NCBI RefSeq assembly: GCF_028010285.1
Contig: NZ_CP116304.1
Location: forward strand, 509,501-573,500
Source of the DNA: Pseudomonas sp. Q1-7
GTDB lineage: Bacteria > Pseudomonadota > Gammaproteobacteria > Pseudomonadales > Pseudomonadaceae
DNA length: 64,000 nt
Reading direction: 5' to 3'
Made by a program: the position numbers and the translations under genes. This document shows, piece by piece, positions 46,804-56,710 of the stretch (positions within the stretch are counted from its first letter, which is position 1; every line of letters begins with the position of its first letter). The notes under the pieces were generated by a model. It did no database searches and was not told the origin of the DNA. It was given only the letters and a program-made list of their open reading frames with translations.

Positions 46804-48780
46804 TTACGCGCCAGTTGAGGTCGGAGTCAGGGGAGACGTGTTGCGGCTGAGAAGGTCGCGCAGCTGATCTTTTTCCTCTGCGCTGAGTTCGCTTTGCCGT
46901 GCTTTCCGCAGCAGATTTTCCAGGCGGCGTTCCCGCTGGCGAGCCGACAACCTAGTTATAGTGTCGAAAAACTGTTGTTCAAGGTTGTCGTCGGAAATCA
47001 GCCATTCCTTTTCCGCCAGCGCCCGCAGTAGACGGCCCTGTTCGGTGCCGTGCCAGCGGGCGATCAATTGCAGCGAGCGCAGTTTCGGATTCTTCTGGAC
47101 GGCCTCCACCAGCGACACCATGAGCTGGGCGTAGGTGTCGTCTTCAGCCGCGAAATGGCTGGCATCCTCCACTTTCTGCGCCAATGACGGATGGTGCAGC
47201 AGGGTGCGCAGCGCGGTCAGGGTGGGCGATTCCACCTTCACTTCGGTGCGCGGTGGGCGCTTGAAGTCGTCGCGGCCCTTGTTCCACTTTTTGCCGTCCT
47301 TCTTCCAGTCGTCCTTGCGCCGCTCCTCCTTCTGCCAGCTGCCCTGCGGAGCGGCCGACTGCTCGAAGTAGTGCGAGTGGTCCGGTTCGAACTGTTGGTT
47401 GTCGTAGCCGGAAAAGGACTCGTAATAGGAATCGTCCGAGTGGTCGGGGTTGCCGCTGCCGACGTTGGTCGACGCGCTTCGAGCGAATTGGCCGAGAGCT
47501 TCGCTATTGAGGCCGGTGATCTCGGCCAGGCGCTGGCGCATGAGAACCTTGAGGTTGGCGCCAGGTATGCGCTCGATCAGCGGTGCGGCCAAGGTCGCCA
47601 GGTGGGCCTTGCCCTCCAGGGAGGTCGGGTCGGCTTCCAGGGTTAATTGCTGGAAGAAGTAGTCGGCCAGCGGTTGGGCGTGCTGGGTGATGCGTGCGCG
47701 GAAGGCGTCGGTGCCTTCCTGGCGGACCAGGCTATCCGGGTCTTCGCCTTCGGGCAGGAACAGGAAGCGTGCGCGGCGGCCGTCTTCGAGGGCTGGCAGG
47801 GTGGCTTCCAGTGCGCGCCAGGCGGCCTTGCGACCGGCCTGGTCGCCATCGAAGCAGAACAGGATGTTCGGCACCAGGCGGAACAGGCGGCGGATATGTT
47901 CCTCGCTGGTGGCGGTGCCCAGGGTGGCGACGGCGTTGCGCAGGCCCTGCTGGGCCAGGGCGATGACGTCCATGTAGCCTTCGACGACCATGATCTCGTC
48001 GAGGTTGCGGTTGTGCTTGCGGGCCTCGAACAGCCCGTAGAGCTCCTGTCCCTTGTGGAATACCGGGGTCTCGGGAGAGTTCAGGTACTTGGGCTTGTCG
48101 TCGCCCAGCACCCGGCCGCCGAAGGCAATGATGCGGCCACGGCTGTCGCGGATCGGGAACATCACCCGGTCGCGGAAGCGGTCATAGCGCTTGCCGGTCT
48201 CGGCGTTTTCGATCAGCAGGCCCGCGTCGATCATGTGCTTCTGCTGCAGGCTGTCGCCGCCCATGTGCTTGAGCAGGTTGTCCCAGCCGGGCGGGGCGAA
48301 GCCCAGGGCGAAGTCGCGGGCAATCTCGCCGGACAGGCCGCGGCCTTTGAGATACTCCACCGCGGCTTTGCGGGTGGGGTGCTGTTTCAGGGCGTGGCGG
48401 TAGTAGTCCGATGCCGCCGTGAGCAGGGCGTAGAGCGGTGAATCCGTGGGTTGGCGTGGCCGGTTGCTGCGGCCGCCGTCTTCCCGCGGAACGTCCAGTC
48501 CGGCGCGCTTGGCCAGTTCCTCGACCGCCTGGGGGAAATCCAGGTGGTCGTGGTCCATGACGAAGCCAAGGGCATTGCCGCCGGCGCCGCAGCCGAAGCA
48601 GTAGTAGAACTGCTTGTCCGGGCTGACGCTGAAGGACGGGGTCTTCTCGTTATGGAAGGGGCAGCGCGCGGTGTAGTTCTTGCCGGCCTTTTTCAGCTGC
48701 ACGCGCGCGCCCACCACTTCGACAATGTCGGTGCGGTTCAGCAGGTCGTCGATGAAGCCTTGGGGGATCAGGCCGGCCAT
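46804..48780 (-). CDS. dnaG: DNA primase
   Basis: A 658-residue primase. It has the N-terminal zinc-binding domain (CPFHNEKTPSFSVSPDKQFY followed by YCFGCG), the TOPRIM core with MVVEGYMDVIALAQ and FCFDGDQAG, and a C-terminal helicase-binding domain after a hydrophilic linker near 430-510. It makes RNA primers at the replication fork with DnaB. It lies between rpsU and rpoD; no yqeY-type gene is found between it and rpsU. Confidence 0.98.
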   Translation of the reverse strand: MAGLIPQGFIDDLLNRTDIVEVVGARVQLKKAGKNYTARCPFHNEKTPSFSVSPDKQFYYCFGCGAGGNALGFVMDHDHLDFPQAVEELAKRAGLDVPREDGGRSNRPRQPTDSPLYALLTAASDYYRHALKQHPTRKAAVEYLKGRGLSGEIARDFALGFAPPGWDNLLKHMGGDSLQQKHMIDAGLLIENAETGKRYDRFRDRVMFPIRDSRGRIIAFGGRVLGDDKPKYLNSPETPVFHKGQELYGLFEARKHNRNLDEIMVVEGYMDVIALAQQGLRNAVATLGTATSEEHIRRLFRLVPNILFCFDGDQAGRKAAWRALEATLPALEDGRRARFLFLPEGEDPDSLVRQEGTDAFRARITQHAQPLADYFFQQLTLEADPTSLEGKAHLATLAAPLIERIPGANLKVLMRQRLAEITGLNSEALGQFARSASTNVGSGNPDHSDDSYYESFSGYDNQQFEPDHSHYFEQSAAPQGSWQKEERRKDDWKKDGKKWNKGRDDFKRPPRTEVKVESPTLTALRTLLHHPSLAQKVEDASHFAAEDDTYAQLMVSLVEAVQKNPKLRSLQLIARWHGTEQGRLLRALAEKEWLISDDNLEQQFFDTITRLSARQRERRLENLLRKARQSELSAEEKDQLRDLLSRNTSPLTPTSTGA

Positions 48781-48861
48781 AGGGTGCTCGGGGTGCGGGA
48801 CGGTTCAAAGCATACGCGCGCCAGGTTGAAGGCGACAGGCGGGTGCTCGATGCCGGAATGC

Positions 48862-48897
48862 AAAAAACTCCGCCATTCGCCAAGGCGAAGCGGAGTT
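48862..48897 (-). terminator. Terminator/attenuator between rpsU and dnaG
   Basis: On the minus strand AACTCCGC pairs with GCGGAGTT, with an inner CGCC/GGCG stem, followed by TTTT. It would end most rpsU transcripts before dnaG, as in other enterobacterial and pseudomonad MMS operons. Confidence 0.85.
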
Positions 48898-48968
48898 CTC
48901 ATGTGCTCACTATGCACTCGCCCGGCCAAGGCCGGGCGATGCTTGAGCGTGCGGCGGAGCCTGTTAAC

Positions 48969-49184
48969 TCAGTACAGGCGCTCGCGGCGGCGCTGCTCGC
49001 GCTGCACTTTCTTGGCGTGACGCTTGACCGCGGCGGCGGCTTTGCGCTTGCGCTCGGCGGTGGGCTTCTCGTAGAACTCACGGCTGCGGACTTCGGCCAG
49101 TACGCCGGCTTTTTCGCAGGAGCGCTTGAAGCGACGCAGGGCTACGTCGAAGGGTTCGTTCTCTTTAACTTTGACGGCTGGCAT
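48969..49184 (-). CDS. rpsU: 30S ribosomal protein S21
   Basis: A 71-residue basic protein starting [20 protein letters not shown] and ending in the Arg/Lys-rich tail [11 protein letters not shown]. It assists translation initiation on the 30S subunit. ATG 49184 gives the standard length; the longer frame is ignored. It is divergent from tsaD. Confidence 0.98.
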   Translation of the reverse strand: MPAVKVKENEPFDVALRRFKRSCEKAGVLAEVRSREFYEKPTAERKRKAAAAVKRHAKKVQREQRRRERLY

Positions 49185-49390
49185 CCAGGTCGTACCTTCA
49201 TCAATTACCGAATGGTCGACGCATTCCGGCAAAAGCTGGCTCGGTGGCGCGTCGGATTTCAAGGGCTGCGGATATTAACGCCTCAGTCCATGGAATGCAA
49301 AGCCTTCAGTCGAAAACCGCTGGTCGGCACGAGGGGCGGCGATTATGATTCGCGCCTTCTTCTTTGGCCAGGCCATAAAGGCTCATACCC

Positions 49391-50416
49391 ATGCTAGTGC
49401 TGGGGTTGGAAACCTCCTGCGACGAAACCGGCGTCGCTCTATACGACAGTGAGAAAGGCCTGTTGGCCGACGCGCTGTTCAGTCAAATCGACCTGCATCG
49501 GGTGTACGGCGGTGTCGTGCCCGAACTGGCGTCCCGTGATCACGTCAAGCGCCTGCTGCCGCTTCTGCGCGAGGTGCTGGACGAGTCCGGCCGCACGCCG
49601 GAGGACATCGACGGTATCGCCTACACGGCCGGTCCCGGCCTGGTAGGGGCGCTGCTGGTGGGCGCTTCCTGCGCCCAGGCACTGGCCTTCGCCTGGGGAG
49701 TGCCGGCGCTCGGCGTGCACCATATGGAAGGGCATTTGCTGGCGCCCATGCTGGAAGAGCAGCCGCCGCAGTTCCCGTTCGTCGCCCTGCTGGTTTCCGG
49801 CGGTCATACGCAATTGGTGCGGGTCGATGGTATCGGCCGCTACCAGTTGCTTGGCGAGTCGGTGGATGACGCCGCCGGTGAGGCGTTCGACAAGACGGCC
49901 AAGCTGATCGGCCTCGGCTACCCCGGTGGTCCGGAGATCGCCCGCCTGGCGCAGAGCGGCACGCCCGGCCGCTTCAAGTTCCCCCGGCCGATGACCGACC
50001 GTCCTGGCCTGGATTTCTCCTTCAGCGGTCTCAAGACCTTCGCCCTCAATACCTGGCAGCAGTGCCGCGAGGCTGGGGACGACGGCGAGCAAACCCGTTG
50101 CGACATCGCTCTGGCCTTCGAGCAGGCGGTGGTGGAGACTCTCACCATCAAGTGCAAGCGCGCCCTCAAGCAGACCGGCCTCAAGCGCCTGGTGATCGCT
50201 GGCGGTGTCAGCGCCAACCACTCGCTGCGCCAGTCCCTGGGCAAGATGCTGGGCGAGTTGAAGGGTGAAGTGTTCTATGCGCGGCCGCGCTTCTGCACCG
50301 ATAACGGCGCGATGATTGCCTACGCCGGGTGCCAGCGTCTGTTGGCCGGGCAGCAGGAGGGGCCGGCGATTGCCGTGCAGGCGCGTTGGCCGATGGAGCA
50401 GTTGCCCGCTGTCTGA
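49391..50416 (+). CDS. tsaD: tRNA N6-threonylcarbamoyladenosine transferase subunit
   Basis: A 341-residue TsaD (Gcp). It starts [20 protein letters not shown] and has the metal site HHMEGH near 111-116, [11 protein letters not shown] and, near the end, [10 protein letters not shown]. It transfers the threonylcarbamoyl group to A37 of tRNAs reading ANN codons, together with TsaB and TsaE. It is divergent from rpsU across 206 bp. Confidence 0.98.
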   Translation: MLVLGLETSCDETGVALYDSEKGLLADALFSQIDLHRVYGGVVPELASRDHVKRLLPLLREVLDESGRTPEDIDGIAYTAGPGLVGALLVGASCAQALAFAWGVPALGVHHMEGHLLAPMLEEQPPQFPFVALLVSGGHTQLVRVDGIGRYQLLGESVDDAAGEAFDKTAKLIGLGYPGGPEIARLAQSGTPGRFKFPRPMTDRPGLDFSFSGLKTFALNTWQQCREAGDDGEQTRCDIALAFEQAVVETLTIKCKRALKQTGLKRLVIAGGVSANHSLRQSLGKMLGELKGEVFYARPRFCTDNGAMIAYAGCQRLLAGQQEGPAIAVQARWPMEQLPAV

Positions 50417-50446
50417 TGGCTGCCTGAGCTGTTTTCATCCAGCCAT

Positions 50447-51016
50447 TCAGAAATGCCGTTCGCGTCCGGCGAAAAGGTCGCGTAGATTGCCGCGATGGCG
50501 CCAGACGATGAGTCCGGTCAGAACGGTCATCGGCAGGAGCGCCCCGGGCTGTTGCCAGGCCAGCAGCGGCAGGGTCAGCGGTGTGGCGATCAGGGCCGCC
50601 AGCGAGCTGGTGCGGGTCAGGTAGAAGGTCAGCAGCCAGGTGCAGATGGCCAGCAGGGCGGCCGGGGGATAGAGCCCCAGCAGCATGCCGGCAGCGGTGG
50701 CGACGCCCTTGCCGCCACGGAAACGGAAGTACAGCGGATACAGGTGACCGACTACCGCGGCGAGGCCGATCCAGGCCTGTTGCTGGGTGTCGAAACCGCA
50801 GAAGTGGGCGACCAGTACCGGCAGCAAGCCCTTGAACAGGTCGCCGAACAGGGTCAGAACCGCCAGTTTCTTGCCCGCCACCCGCAGCATGTTGGTGGCG
50901 CCAGGGTTGCCGGAGCCCTGGGCACGTGGGTCGCCCGTGCCGAACAGACGGCTGAGCAGAATGGCGAAGGACAACGATCCGAGCAGGTAGGCGAGAGTCG
51001 CCAGCAGCCAAAACAT
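50447..51016 (-). CDS. plsY: Acyl-phosphate:glycerol-3-phosphate acyltransferase
   Basis: A 189-residue membrane enzyme with about five helices and the three PlsY motifs: [19 protein letters not shown]-like [20 protein letters not shown], and RTSSLAAL. It adds the first acyl chain in phospholipid synthesis. ATG 51016 (MFWLLA) fits the family start; ATG 51025 is an alternative. It converges with tsaD and is divergent from folB with about 50 bp between starts. Confidence 0.95.
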   Translation of the reverse strand: MFWLLATLAYLLGSLSFAILLSRLFGTGDPRAQGSGNPGATNMLRVAGKKLAVLTLFGDLFKGLLPVLVAHFCGFDTQQQAWIGLAAVVGHLYPLYFRFRGGKGVATAAGMLLGLYPPAALLAICTWLLTFYLTRTSSLAALIATPLTLPLLAWQQPGALLPMTVLTGLIVWRHRGNLRDLFAGRERHF

Positions 51017-51067
51017 GGTATCCATTCCGGGGCGAGGAAGTCCCGATTCTAGCGGGGCAGCACTGAC

Positions 51068-51421
51068 GTGGACACGGTTTTCATCGAGGGTCTGGAGGTT
51101 GACACCGTAATCGGTGCCTACGATTGGGAACGCAGCATTCGCCAGTGCCTGCGCTTGGACCTGCAGTTGGGCTGGGACAACCGTCCCGCCGCCGAGAGTG
51201 ATGACCTCGACAAGGCGCTCGACTATGCCGCCGTTTCCCAGCGCATCCAGGCCTTTGCCGCCGAAGCCCAGTTCTTGCTGGTGGAAACCTTTGCCGAGCG
51301 TCTGGTCGCCGCATTGATGGCCGAGTTCGGCATCCCCTGGGTCCGCCTGAAACTGCACAAGCCCGGCGCCGTCCCAGCGGCCAGCAGCGTTGGCGTGGAG
51401 ATCGAGCGCGGATGTCGCTGA
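51068..51421 (+). CDS. folB: Dihydroneopterin aldolase
   Basis: A 117-residue FolB starting [20 protein letters not shown], with the catalytic-region Lys in [12 protein letters not shown]. It cleaves dihydroneopterin in folate synthesis. The start codon is GTG. Its end overlaps folK by 10 bp, so the two folate enzymes are coupled. Confidence 0.95.
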   Translation: MDTVFIEGLEVDTVIGAYDWERSIRQCLRLDLQLGWDNRPAAESDDLDKALDYAAVSQRIQAFAAEAQFLLVETFAERLVAALMAEFGIPWVRLKLHKPGAVPAASSVGVEIERGCR

Positions 51422-51954
51422 CACGCATCTATCTTGGCCTCGGCAGCAATATCGAGCGCGAGCGCAACCTGACCGCAGGGCTCGAAGCCCTGGCTGGCTT
51501 CCTGCGTGAGATCGAGTGCTCGCCGGTGTTCGAGAGCCTGCCCGTGGGCATCAAAAGCGGGAATTTCTTCAATTTCGTGGTGACCGCCCTCACCGATCTG
51601 CCTTTGCACGAGCTGGATCGCCGACTGAAGGTGATCGAAGCGGACAACGGCCGTTATGCGCCGGGACGCAAGGGCCTGCCGCTGGATATCGACGTGTTGC
51701 TGTATGGCGATCGCGTGGGCAATTTCGACGGCCTGGTGCTGCCGCGCCCGGAAATCCTGAAGAACGCCTTCGTGCTCTGGCCCCTCGCGCTGCTGGCGCC
51801 CGAGGTGCGGCATCCGGGTGAAGGGAGCACCTTCGCTGAGCTCTGGGAGCAGGCGGCCATCGCGCAGTCGCTCTGGCCGGCATCCTTCAGCTGGCGAGGC
51901 GCGGAGCTGACTCCGGCCGCCCTGCGTCAGGCCTTTCCGCTGGCTTCCTTGTAA
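51412..51954 (+). CDS. folK: 2-amino-4-hydroxy-6-hydroxymethyldihydropteridine pyrophosphokinase
   Basis: A 180-residue HPPK. It starts [20 protein letters not shown] and carries [20 protein letters not shown] (the DID metal site) and [20 protein letters not shown]. It forms the pyrophosphate intermediate of folate synthesis directly after FolB. Its 3' end overlaps the convergent cca gene by 28 bp. Confidence 0.95.
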   Translation: MSLTRIYLGLGSNIERERNLTAGLEALAGFLREIECSPVFESLPVGIKSGNFFNFVVTALTDLPLHELDRRLKVIEADNGRYAPGRKGLPLDIDVLLYGDRVGNFDGLVLPRPEILKNAFVLWPLALLAPEVRHPGEGSTFAELWEQAAIAQSLWPASFSWRGAELTPAALRQAFPLASL

Positions 51955-53159
51955 GCCTTGAGGGCTTTGAGGCGCTCCAGCTTGAGTGCCTCGCCCAGTT
52001 CGGCGCCCTTCAATCCCTTTTCCAGCAACGGCTGCACCGCCACGGCGCGGGCGGTCGCTGCTGCGCCGAGCAGGTAGGCGGCCTGGGGATACTCGCGCTG
52101 TTCCAGACCGGTGCGGCCACGGGCGTCCATCTCACTGGCCGCGACGAACTCTTCGAAGCGCTGCGGCCGCCGGTAAACATCGAAGCTTTGCAGCAGCTCC
52201 AGGAGCGTCGAGGCGCGCAGTTCCAGGGCGCGATGGGCGTGGGTGTGGTACTCACCCACCAGTAGCGCCAGTTCCTGGCAGTCGCGCGGCGCCTTACAGC
52301 GTTCGTTGACCGCCTTGATCAGCTTCAGGCCGCGCTTTTCGTGGGCGATATGTTGCGGCCATTCCGTTTCCGGGGTCAGGCCCTTGCCCAGGTCGTGGAG
52401 CAGGCAGGCCCAGCGTACGGTCAGCGGCTGCCGGTGTTCGGCGCACTGGCGCAGCACGGCCAGTACGTGGATGCCGGAATCCACCTCGGGATGGTGCTTT
52501 ACCGGTTGCGGCACGCCGAACAGGCGGTCCACTTCGGGCAGCCAGGCCGCGAGGGCGCCGCAGTCGCGCAGCACCTGGATGAAGACGTCCGGGCGCGGCT
52601 CCATCAAGGCGCGGGAGATTTCCTTCCAGCTGCGCTCGGGCGTCAGGGCATCCAGTTCGCCGGACTCGGCAATCTGGCGCATCAGTTCGAGGGTTTCCCC
52701 GGCCACCCTGAAACCCAGCGGCGCGTAACGCGCGGCGAAGCGCGCCACGCGCAGCACGCGCAACGGGTCTTCGGCGAAGGCGGGGGAAACATGGCGCAGC
52801 AGCCTGGCTTCGAGGTCCTTCTGGCCGCCATAGGGGTCGATCAGGTTGCCGTGGTCGTCCTCGGCCATGGCGTTGACAGTGAGGTCGCGGCGAATCAGGT
52901 CCTGTTCGAGGGTAACGTCCGGGCTGGCGTAGAAGGTGAAGCCGCCATAGCCGCGACCGCTCTTGCGTTCGGTGCGCGCGAGGGCATATTCCTCACCGCT
53001 CTGCGGGTGCAGGAAGACGGGGAAGTCCGCGCCCACCGGGCGAAACCCCTTCTCCAGCATGTCTTCGGCGGTGGCGCCGACCACGACCCAATCGTTCTCG
53101 GACGCATCGCGCCCCAACAAGCGGTCGCGTACCGCTCCGCCCACTCTGTATATCTGCAT
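51927..53159 (-). CDS. cca: CCA tRNA nucleotidyltransferase with HD domain
   Basis: A 410-residue class II CCA-adding enzyme. It shows [13 protein letters not shown], the catalytic DxD region (ENDWVVVGA), [13 protein letters not shown], and a C-terminal HD phosphohydrolase domain ([14 protein letters not shown]), as in the E. coli type. It adds or repairs the tRNA CCA end. ATG 53159 (MQIYRVGG) gives the family start. Confidence 0.96.
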   Translation of the reverse strand: MQIYRVGGAVRDRLLGRDASENDWVVVGATAEDMLEKGFRPVGADFPVFLHPQSGEEYALARTERKSGRGYGGFTFYASPDVTLEQDLIRRDLTVNAMAEDDHGNLIDPYGGQKDLEARLLRHVSPAFAEDPLRVLRVARFAARYAPLGFRVAGETLELMRQIAESGELDALTPERSWKEISRALMEPRPDVFIQVLRDCGALAAWLPEVDRLFGVPQPVKHHPEVDSGIHVLAVLRQCAEHRQPLTVRWACLLHDLGKGLTPETEWPQHIAHEKRGLKLIKAVNERCKAPRDCQELALLVGEYHTHAHRALELRASTLLELLQSFDVYRRPQRFEEFVAASEMDARGRTGLEQREYPQAAYLLGAAATARAVAVQPLLEKGLKGAELGEALKLERLKALKAYKEASGKA

Positions 53160-53191
53160 GGCTTGCCTCCGTGGCTGCGGAGGATAGCAGC

Positions 53192-53701
53192 CTAGCGGGC
53201 TGCGGGGACCTGTTCGACCAGTGCATGTACCGCGCGCTCCAGCAGTTCGGTGCTGTCCCACGCGGGGCTGAGTCCGGTGCTGGCCACGCCTTCCCAGAGC
53301 ACCTGGCCGGTGGGGGCGGTGAGGCGCAGCCGCAGGGTGCCGGTTTCATCACGCAGGCGATGAATGGCCTGGTAAGGGCCCAGCGGGACAGGCGGCGCCT
53401 GGTCGACCTCGAATTCCAGTGGCTGGTCGGCCACTGCCAGCCAGTAATAGACCCGCACCTGGGCCTCGCGGGCGCTGTGATAGCCGCGTTCTTCCAGACC
53501 CTGGCGAATCAGCGGAGCGAGTTGGGCGTAGCGTTCCCGGTGAGGCAGTTCGCCGGCTACCGCCTGTTCCGGTGAGATCAGTTCGAAGCTGTTGCGGCCG
53601 GCCAGTTCGTGCCTGGCCGGTTGCAGGATGCGGATCTGCGGTACGGCAGTGGAGCAGGTGGCCAGGGCGAGGCACAGCAGCAGGACGAGGAACAGGCGCA
53701 T
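53192..53701 (-). CDS. DUF4136-type lipoprotein
   Basis: A 169-residue exported protein starting [16 protein letters not shown], whose LATC is a lipobox-like cleavage site. The mature part ([28 protein letters not shown] and VRVYYWLAV) fits DUF4136. Function is unknown. It occupies the place of PA0585 between cca and the SpoVR gene. Confidence 0.82.
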   Translation of the reverse strand: MRLFLVLLLCLALATCSTAVPQIRILQPARHELAGRNSFELISPEQAVAGELPHRERYAQLAPLIRQGLEERGYHSAREAQVRVYYWLAVADQPLEFEVDQAPPVPLGPYQAIHRLRDETGTLRLRLTAPTGQVLWEGVASTGLSPAWDSTELLERAVHALVEQVPAAR

Positions 53702-53765
53702 TTGAGGGCGGCTCCCATCAGTGGGAACCGCATGCTCGGCGTCCGCCGAGCATGCGGTCAACCGA

Positions 53766-55331
53766 TCAAATGGGTGGAATGATCAGGTCCAGGCGCGGGT
53801 ATTCCCCGTCCTCAGTGCGTTCCCCCTTTGGGGGGACGTGGTGACTCCCGGTGATCTGTTCACCGTGGCGGGTTTCCAGGTGGATATCGAAGCCCCAGAG
53901 GCGGTGCAGGTGCTTGAGCACTTCCTGGGTGGACTCGCCCAGGGGTTTGCGGTCGTGCTGCTGGTGGCGCAGGGTCAGGGAACGGTCGCCACGGCGGTCG
54001 ACGCTCCAGATCTGCACGTTGGGTTCGCGGTTGCCCAGGTTGTACTGGGCCGCCAGGGTCTCGCGGATCAGGCGGTAGCCCTGCTCGTCGTGGATGGCCG
54101 GTACCAGCAGTTCGTCCTTCTGGTCGTCGTCGAGGACGCTGAACAGCTTGAAGTCGCGGATCACCTTGGGCGAGAGGAACTGCAGGATGAAACTCTCGTC
54201 CTTGAAGCTCTTCATGGCGAACTTGAGGGTGGACAGCCAATCGCTGCCGGCGATGTCGGGGAACCAGTGGCGGTCTTCTTCCGTCGGCTCCTCGCAGATT
54301 CGGCGGATGTCGCGGTACATCGCAAAGCCCAGCGCGTAGGGGTTGATGCCGCTGTAATAGGGGCTGTCGAAGGGGGGTTGGTAGACCACGCTGGTGTGCG
54401 ACTGCAGGAACTCCATCATGAAGCCGTCGGTGACCAGGCCTTCGTCGTAAAGGTCGTTGAGCAGGGTGTAGTGCCAGAAGGTGGCCCAGCCTTCGTTCAT
54501 TACCTGGGTCTGGCGCTGTGGGTAGAAGTACTGGGCGATCTTGCGCACGATGCGCACTACCTCCCGCTGCCAGGGCTCCAGCAGCGGGGCATGTTTCTCG
54601 ATGAAATAGAGGATGTTTTCCTGGGGTTCGGCCGGGAAGCGCTGGTTGTCCTTCTCGCCGCCTTTGCCGGCGCCCTTGGGAATGGTGCGCCAGAGGTCGT
54701 TGATCTGCTTCTGCAGGTGTTCTTCGCGCTCCTTCTGGCGGCGCCGTTCTTCTTCGGCCGAGATGGGATAGGGGCGCTTGTAGCGGTCGACGCCGTAGTT
54801 CATCAGGGCATGGCAGGAGTCCAGCAGGTCTTCCACGGCGTCGATGCCGTGGCGTTCCTCGCACTGGTTGATGTACTGCTTGGCGAACACCAGGTAGTCG
54901 ATGATCGAACTGGCGTCGGTCCAGGTGCGGAACAGGTAGTTGCCCTTGAAGAAGCTGTTGTGGCCGTAGCAGGCGTGGGCAATGACCAGGGCCTGCATGG
55001 TGATGGTGTTCTCCTCCATCAGGTAGGCGATGCAGGGGTCGGAGTTGATCACGATTTCGTAGGCCAGGCCCATCTGGCCCCGCGAGTAGCCTTTTTCGGT
55101 GGCGAGGAAGTGCTTGCCGTAGGACCAGTGGTTGTAGCCGATGGGCATGCCGACTGACGCATAGGCGTCCATCATCTGTTCGGCACTGATCACTTCGATC
55201 TGGTTCGGGTAGGTGTCCAGCGCGTAGCGCTCGGCGATCCGGCTGATCTCGCGGTCATAGGTGCGGATCAGGTCGAAGGTCCACTCCGACCCGGTCGAGA
55301 TGGGCTTGCGTTCCTTCTTGCTGGCAGTCAT
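53766..55331 (-). CDS. ycgB: SpoVR family protein (YcgB)
   Basis: A 521-residue SpoVR-type protein with signatures IEVISAEQMMDAYASVGMPI, YNHWSYGKHF and NEGWATFWHYTLL. The biochemical role is not established. It is the last gene of the yeaG-yeaH-ycgB set, 12 bp after yeaH. In other bacteria these genes respond to stationary phase and nitrogen stress. Confidence 0.95.
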   Translation of the reverse strand: MTASKKERKPISTGSEWTFDLIRTYDREISRIAERYALDTYPNQIEVISAEQMMDAYASVGMPIGYNHWSYGKHFLATEKGYSRGQMGLAYEIVINSDPCIAYLMEENTITMQALVIAHACYGHNSFFKGNYLFRTWTDASSIIDYLVFAKQYINQCEERHGIDAVEDLLDSCHALMNYGVDRYKRPYPISAEEERRRQKEREEHLQKQINDLWRTIPKGAGKGGEKDNQRFPAEPQENILYFIEKHAPLLEPWQREVVRIVRKIAQYFYPQRQTQVMNEGWATFWHYTLLNDLYDEGLVTDGFMMEFLQSHTSVVYQPPFDSPYYSGINPYALGFAMYRDIRRICEEPTEEDRHWFPDIAGSDWLSTLKFAMKSFKDESFILQFLSPKVIRDFKLFSVLDDDQKDELLVPAIHDEQGYRLIRETLAAQYNLGNREPNVQIWSVDRRGDRSLTLRHQQHDRKPLGESTQEVLKHLHRLWGFDIHLETRHGEQITGSHHVPPKGERTEDGEYPRLDLIIPPI

Positions 55332-55343
55332 GTCACGCCTCCC

Positions 55344-56615
55344 TCAGGTCACGAGCCTGCGCTGGAACAGCTCGCGGAACACCGGATAGATATCTGACGC
55401 CGAGACGATCTGTTGCTGGGCGAAGGTATCGTCGAACGCTTCGCAGACCTGTTCGTACTCGTACCATAGCGCCTGGTGTTCGCGCGGGGTGATCTCGACA
55501 TAGGTGTAGTACTGCACGAACGGCATGATCTGCTTGATCAGGATATCCCGACAGATGGGTGAGTCGTCGTTCCAGTTGTCGCCATCCGAGGCCTGGGCGG
55601 CATAGATGTTCCATTCGTTGATGGGATAGCGCTCGGCCATGATCTCCTGCATCAGCTTGAGCGCGCTGGAAACGATGGTCCCGCCGGTTTCCCGGGAGTA
55701 GAAGAACTCTTCTTCGTCCACTTCGCGGGCGCTGGTGTGGTGGCGAATGAATACGACCTCGATCTTGTCGTAGTTCCGCTTGAGGAAGAGGTAGAGGAGG
55801 ATGAAGAAGCGCTTGGCGATGTCCTTGGTGGCCTGGGTCATGGAGCCTGAGACGTCCATCAGGCAGAACATCACGGCCTTGGAGGACGGGTTGGGCTGCT
55901 TGACCAGCAGGTTGTACTTGAGGTCGAAGGTGTCGAGGAAGGGAACCCGCTCGATCCGGGCGCGAAGCTTGGCGATTTCCGCCTCAAGCTCCTGAATATC
56001 GCCGAAGTTGTCCGGTTCTTCGCGCTTGAGGCGCTCAAGCTCCGCCTTCGCCTCCTTGAGCTTTCCGCGGCTGGAGCCGGACAGGGCGATGCGCCGGGCG
56101 TGGGCCGAGCGCAGGGTGCGGACGATATTGATGCGCGACGGGTTGCCTTCGTTGCTGATGCCGGCGCGCACGGTCTTGAAGGTGTCGGCGCCGCTGAGGT
56201 GGCGCTTGACCAGGTTGGGCAGTTCCAGGTCCTCGAACATGAAGTCGAGGAATTCCTCCTGGGTGATCTGGAAGACGAAGTCGTCCATTCCCTCGCCCTG
56301 GTTGCTCGCCTTGCCGCCACCACGACCGCCGCCGCCGCCCTGGGGGCGCGGGATGCGGTCACCGGTGGTGAATTCCTTGTTGCCGGGATGGACTATGGTC
56401 TGCCGGCCGCCACGGCCGTGGTGCAGGACAGGTTCGTCGATATCGCGGCCGGGAATGCTGATCTGCTCGCCATGCTCCATATCGGTGATGGAGCGGCGGC
56501 TGACCGCCTCCTCCACGGCCTTCTTGATGTGCTCGCGGTAGCGGCGCAGGAACCGCTGGCGGTTCACCGTGCTCTTGTTCTTGCCGTTCAAACGCCTGTC
56601 GATGACGTAGCTCAT
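55344..56615 (-). CDS. yeaH: YeaH/YhbH family protein (DUF444, vWA-like)
   Basis: A 423-residue protein starting [20 protein letters not shown]. It has a Gly/Arg-rich segment near 95-107, a vWA-type MIDAS-like site ([17 protein letters not shown]) and [14 protein letters not shown] near the C-terminus. It works with the PrkA-type kinase encoded just upstream. Its molecular target is unknown. Confidence 0.95.
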   Translation of the reverse strand: MSYVIDRRLNGKNKSTVNRQRFLRRYREHIKKAVEEAVSRRSITDMEHGEQISIPGRDIDEPVLHHGRGGRQTIVHPGNKEFTTGDRIPRPQGGGGGRGGGKASNQGEGMDDFVFQITQEEFLDFMFEDLELPNLVKRHLSGADTFKTVRAGISNEGNPSRINIVRTLRSAHARRIALSGSSRGKLKEAKAELERLKREEPDNFGDIQELEAEIAKLRARIERVPFLDTFDLKYNLLVKQPNPSSKAVMFCLMDVSGSMTQATKDIAKRFFILLYLFLKRNYDKIEVVFIRHHTSAREVDEEEFFYSRETGGTIVSSALKLMQEIMAERYPINEWNIYAAQASDGDNWNDDSPICRDILIKQIMPFVQYYTYVEITPREHQALWYEYEQVCEAFDDTFAQQQIVSASDIYPVFRELFQRRLVT

Positions 56616-56710
56616 AGGCCCCTCCGGGGAGCTTCAGACTGCAAGGCGCGGAGGACACCGTACGGGACGGCGCCTCCGGGCGTGTTCCAGGCTTGCAGCT
56701 TGAGACTGTT

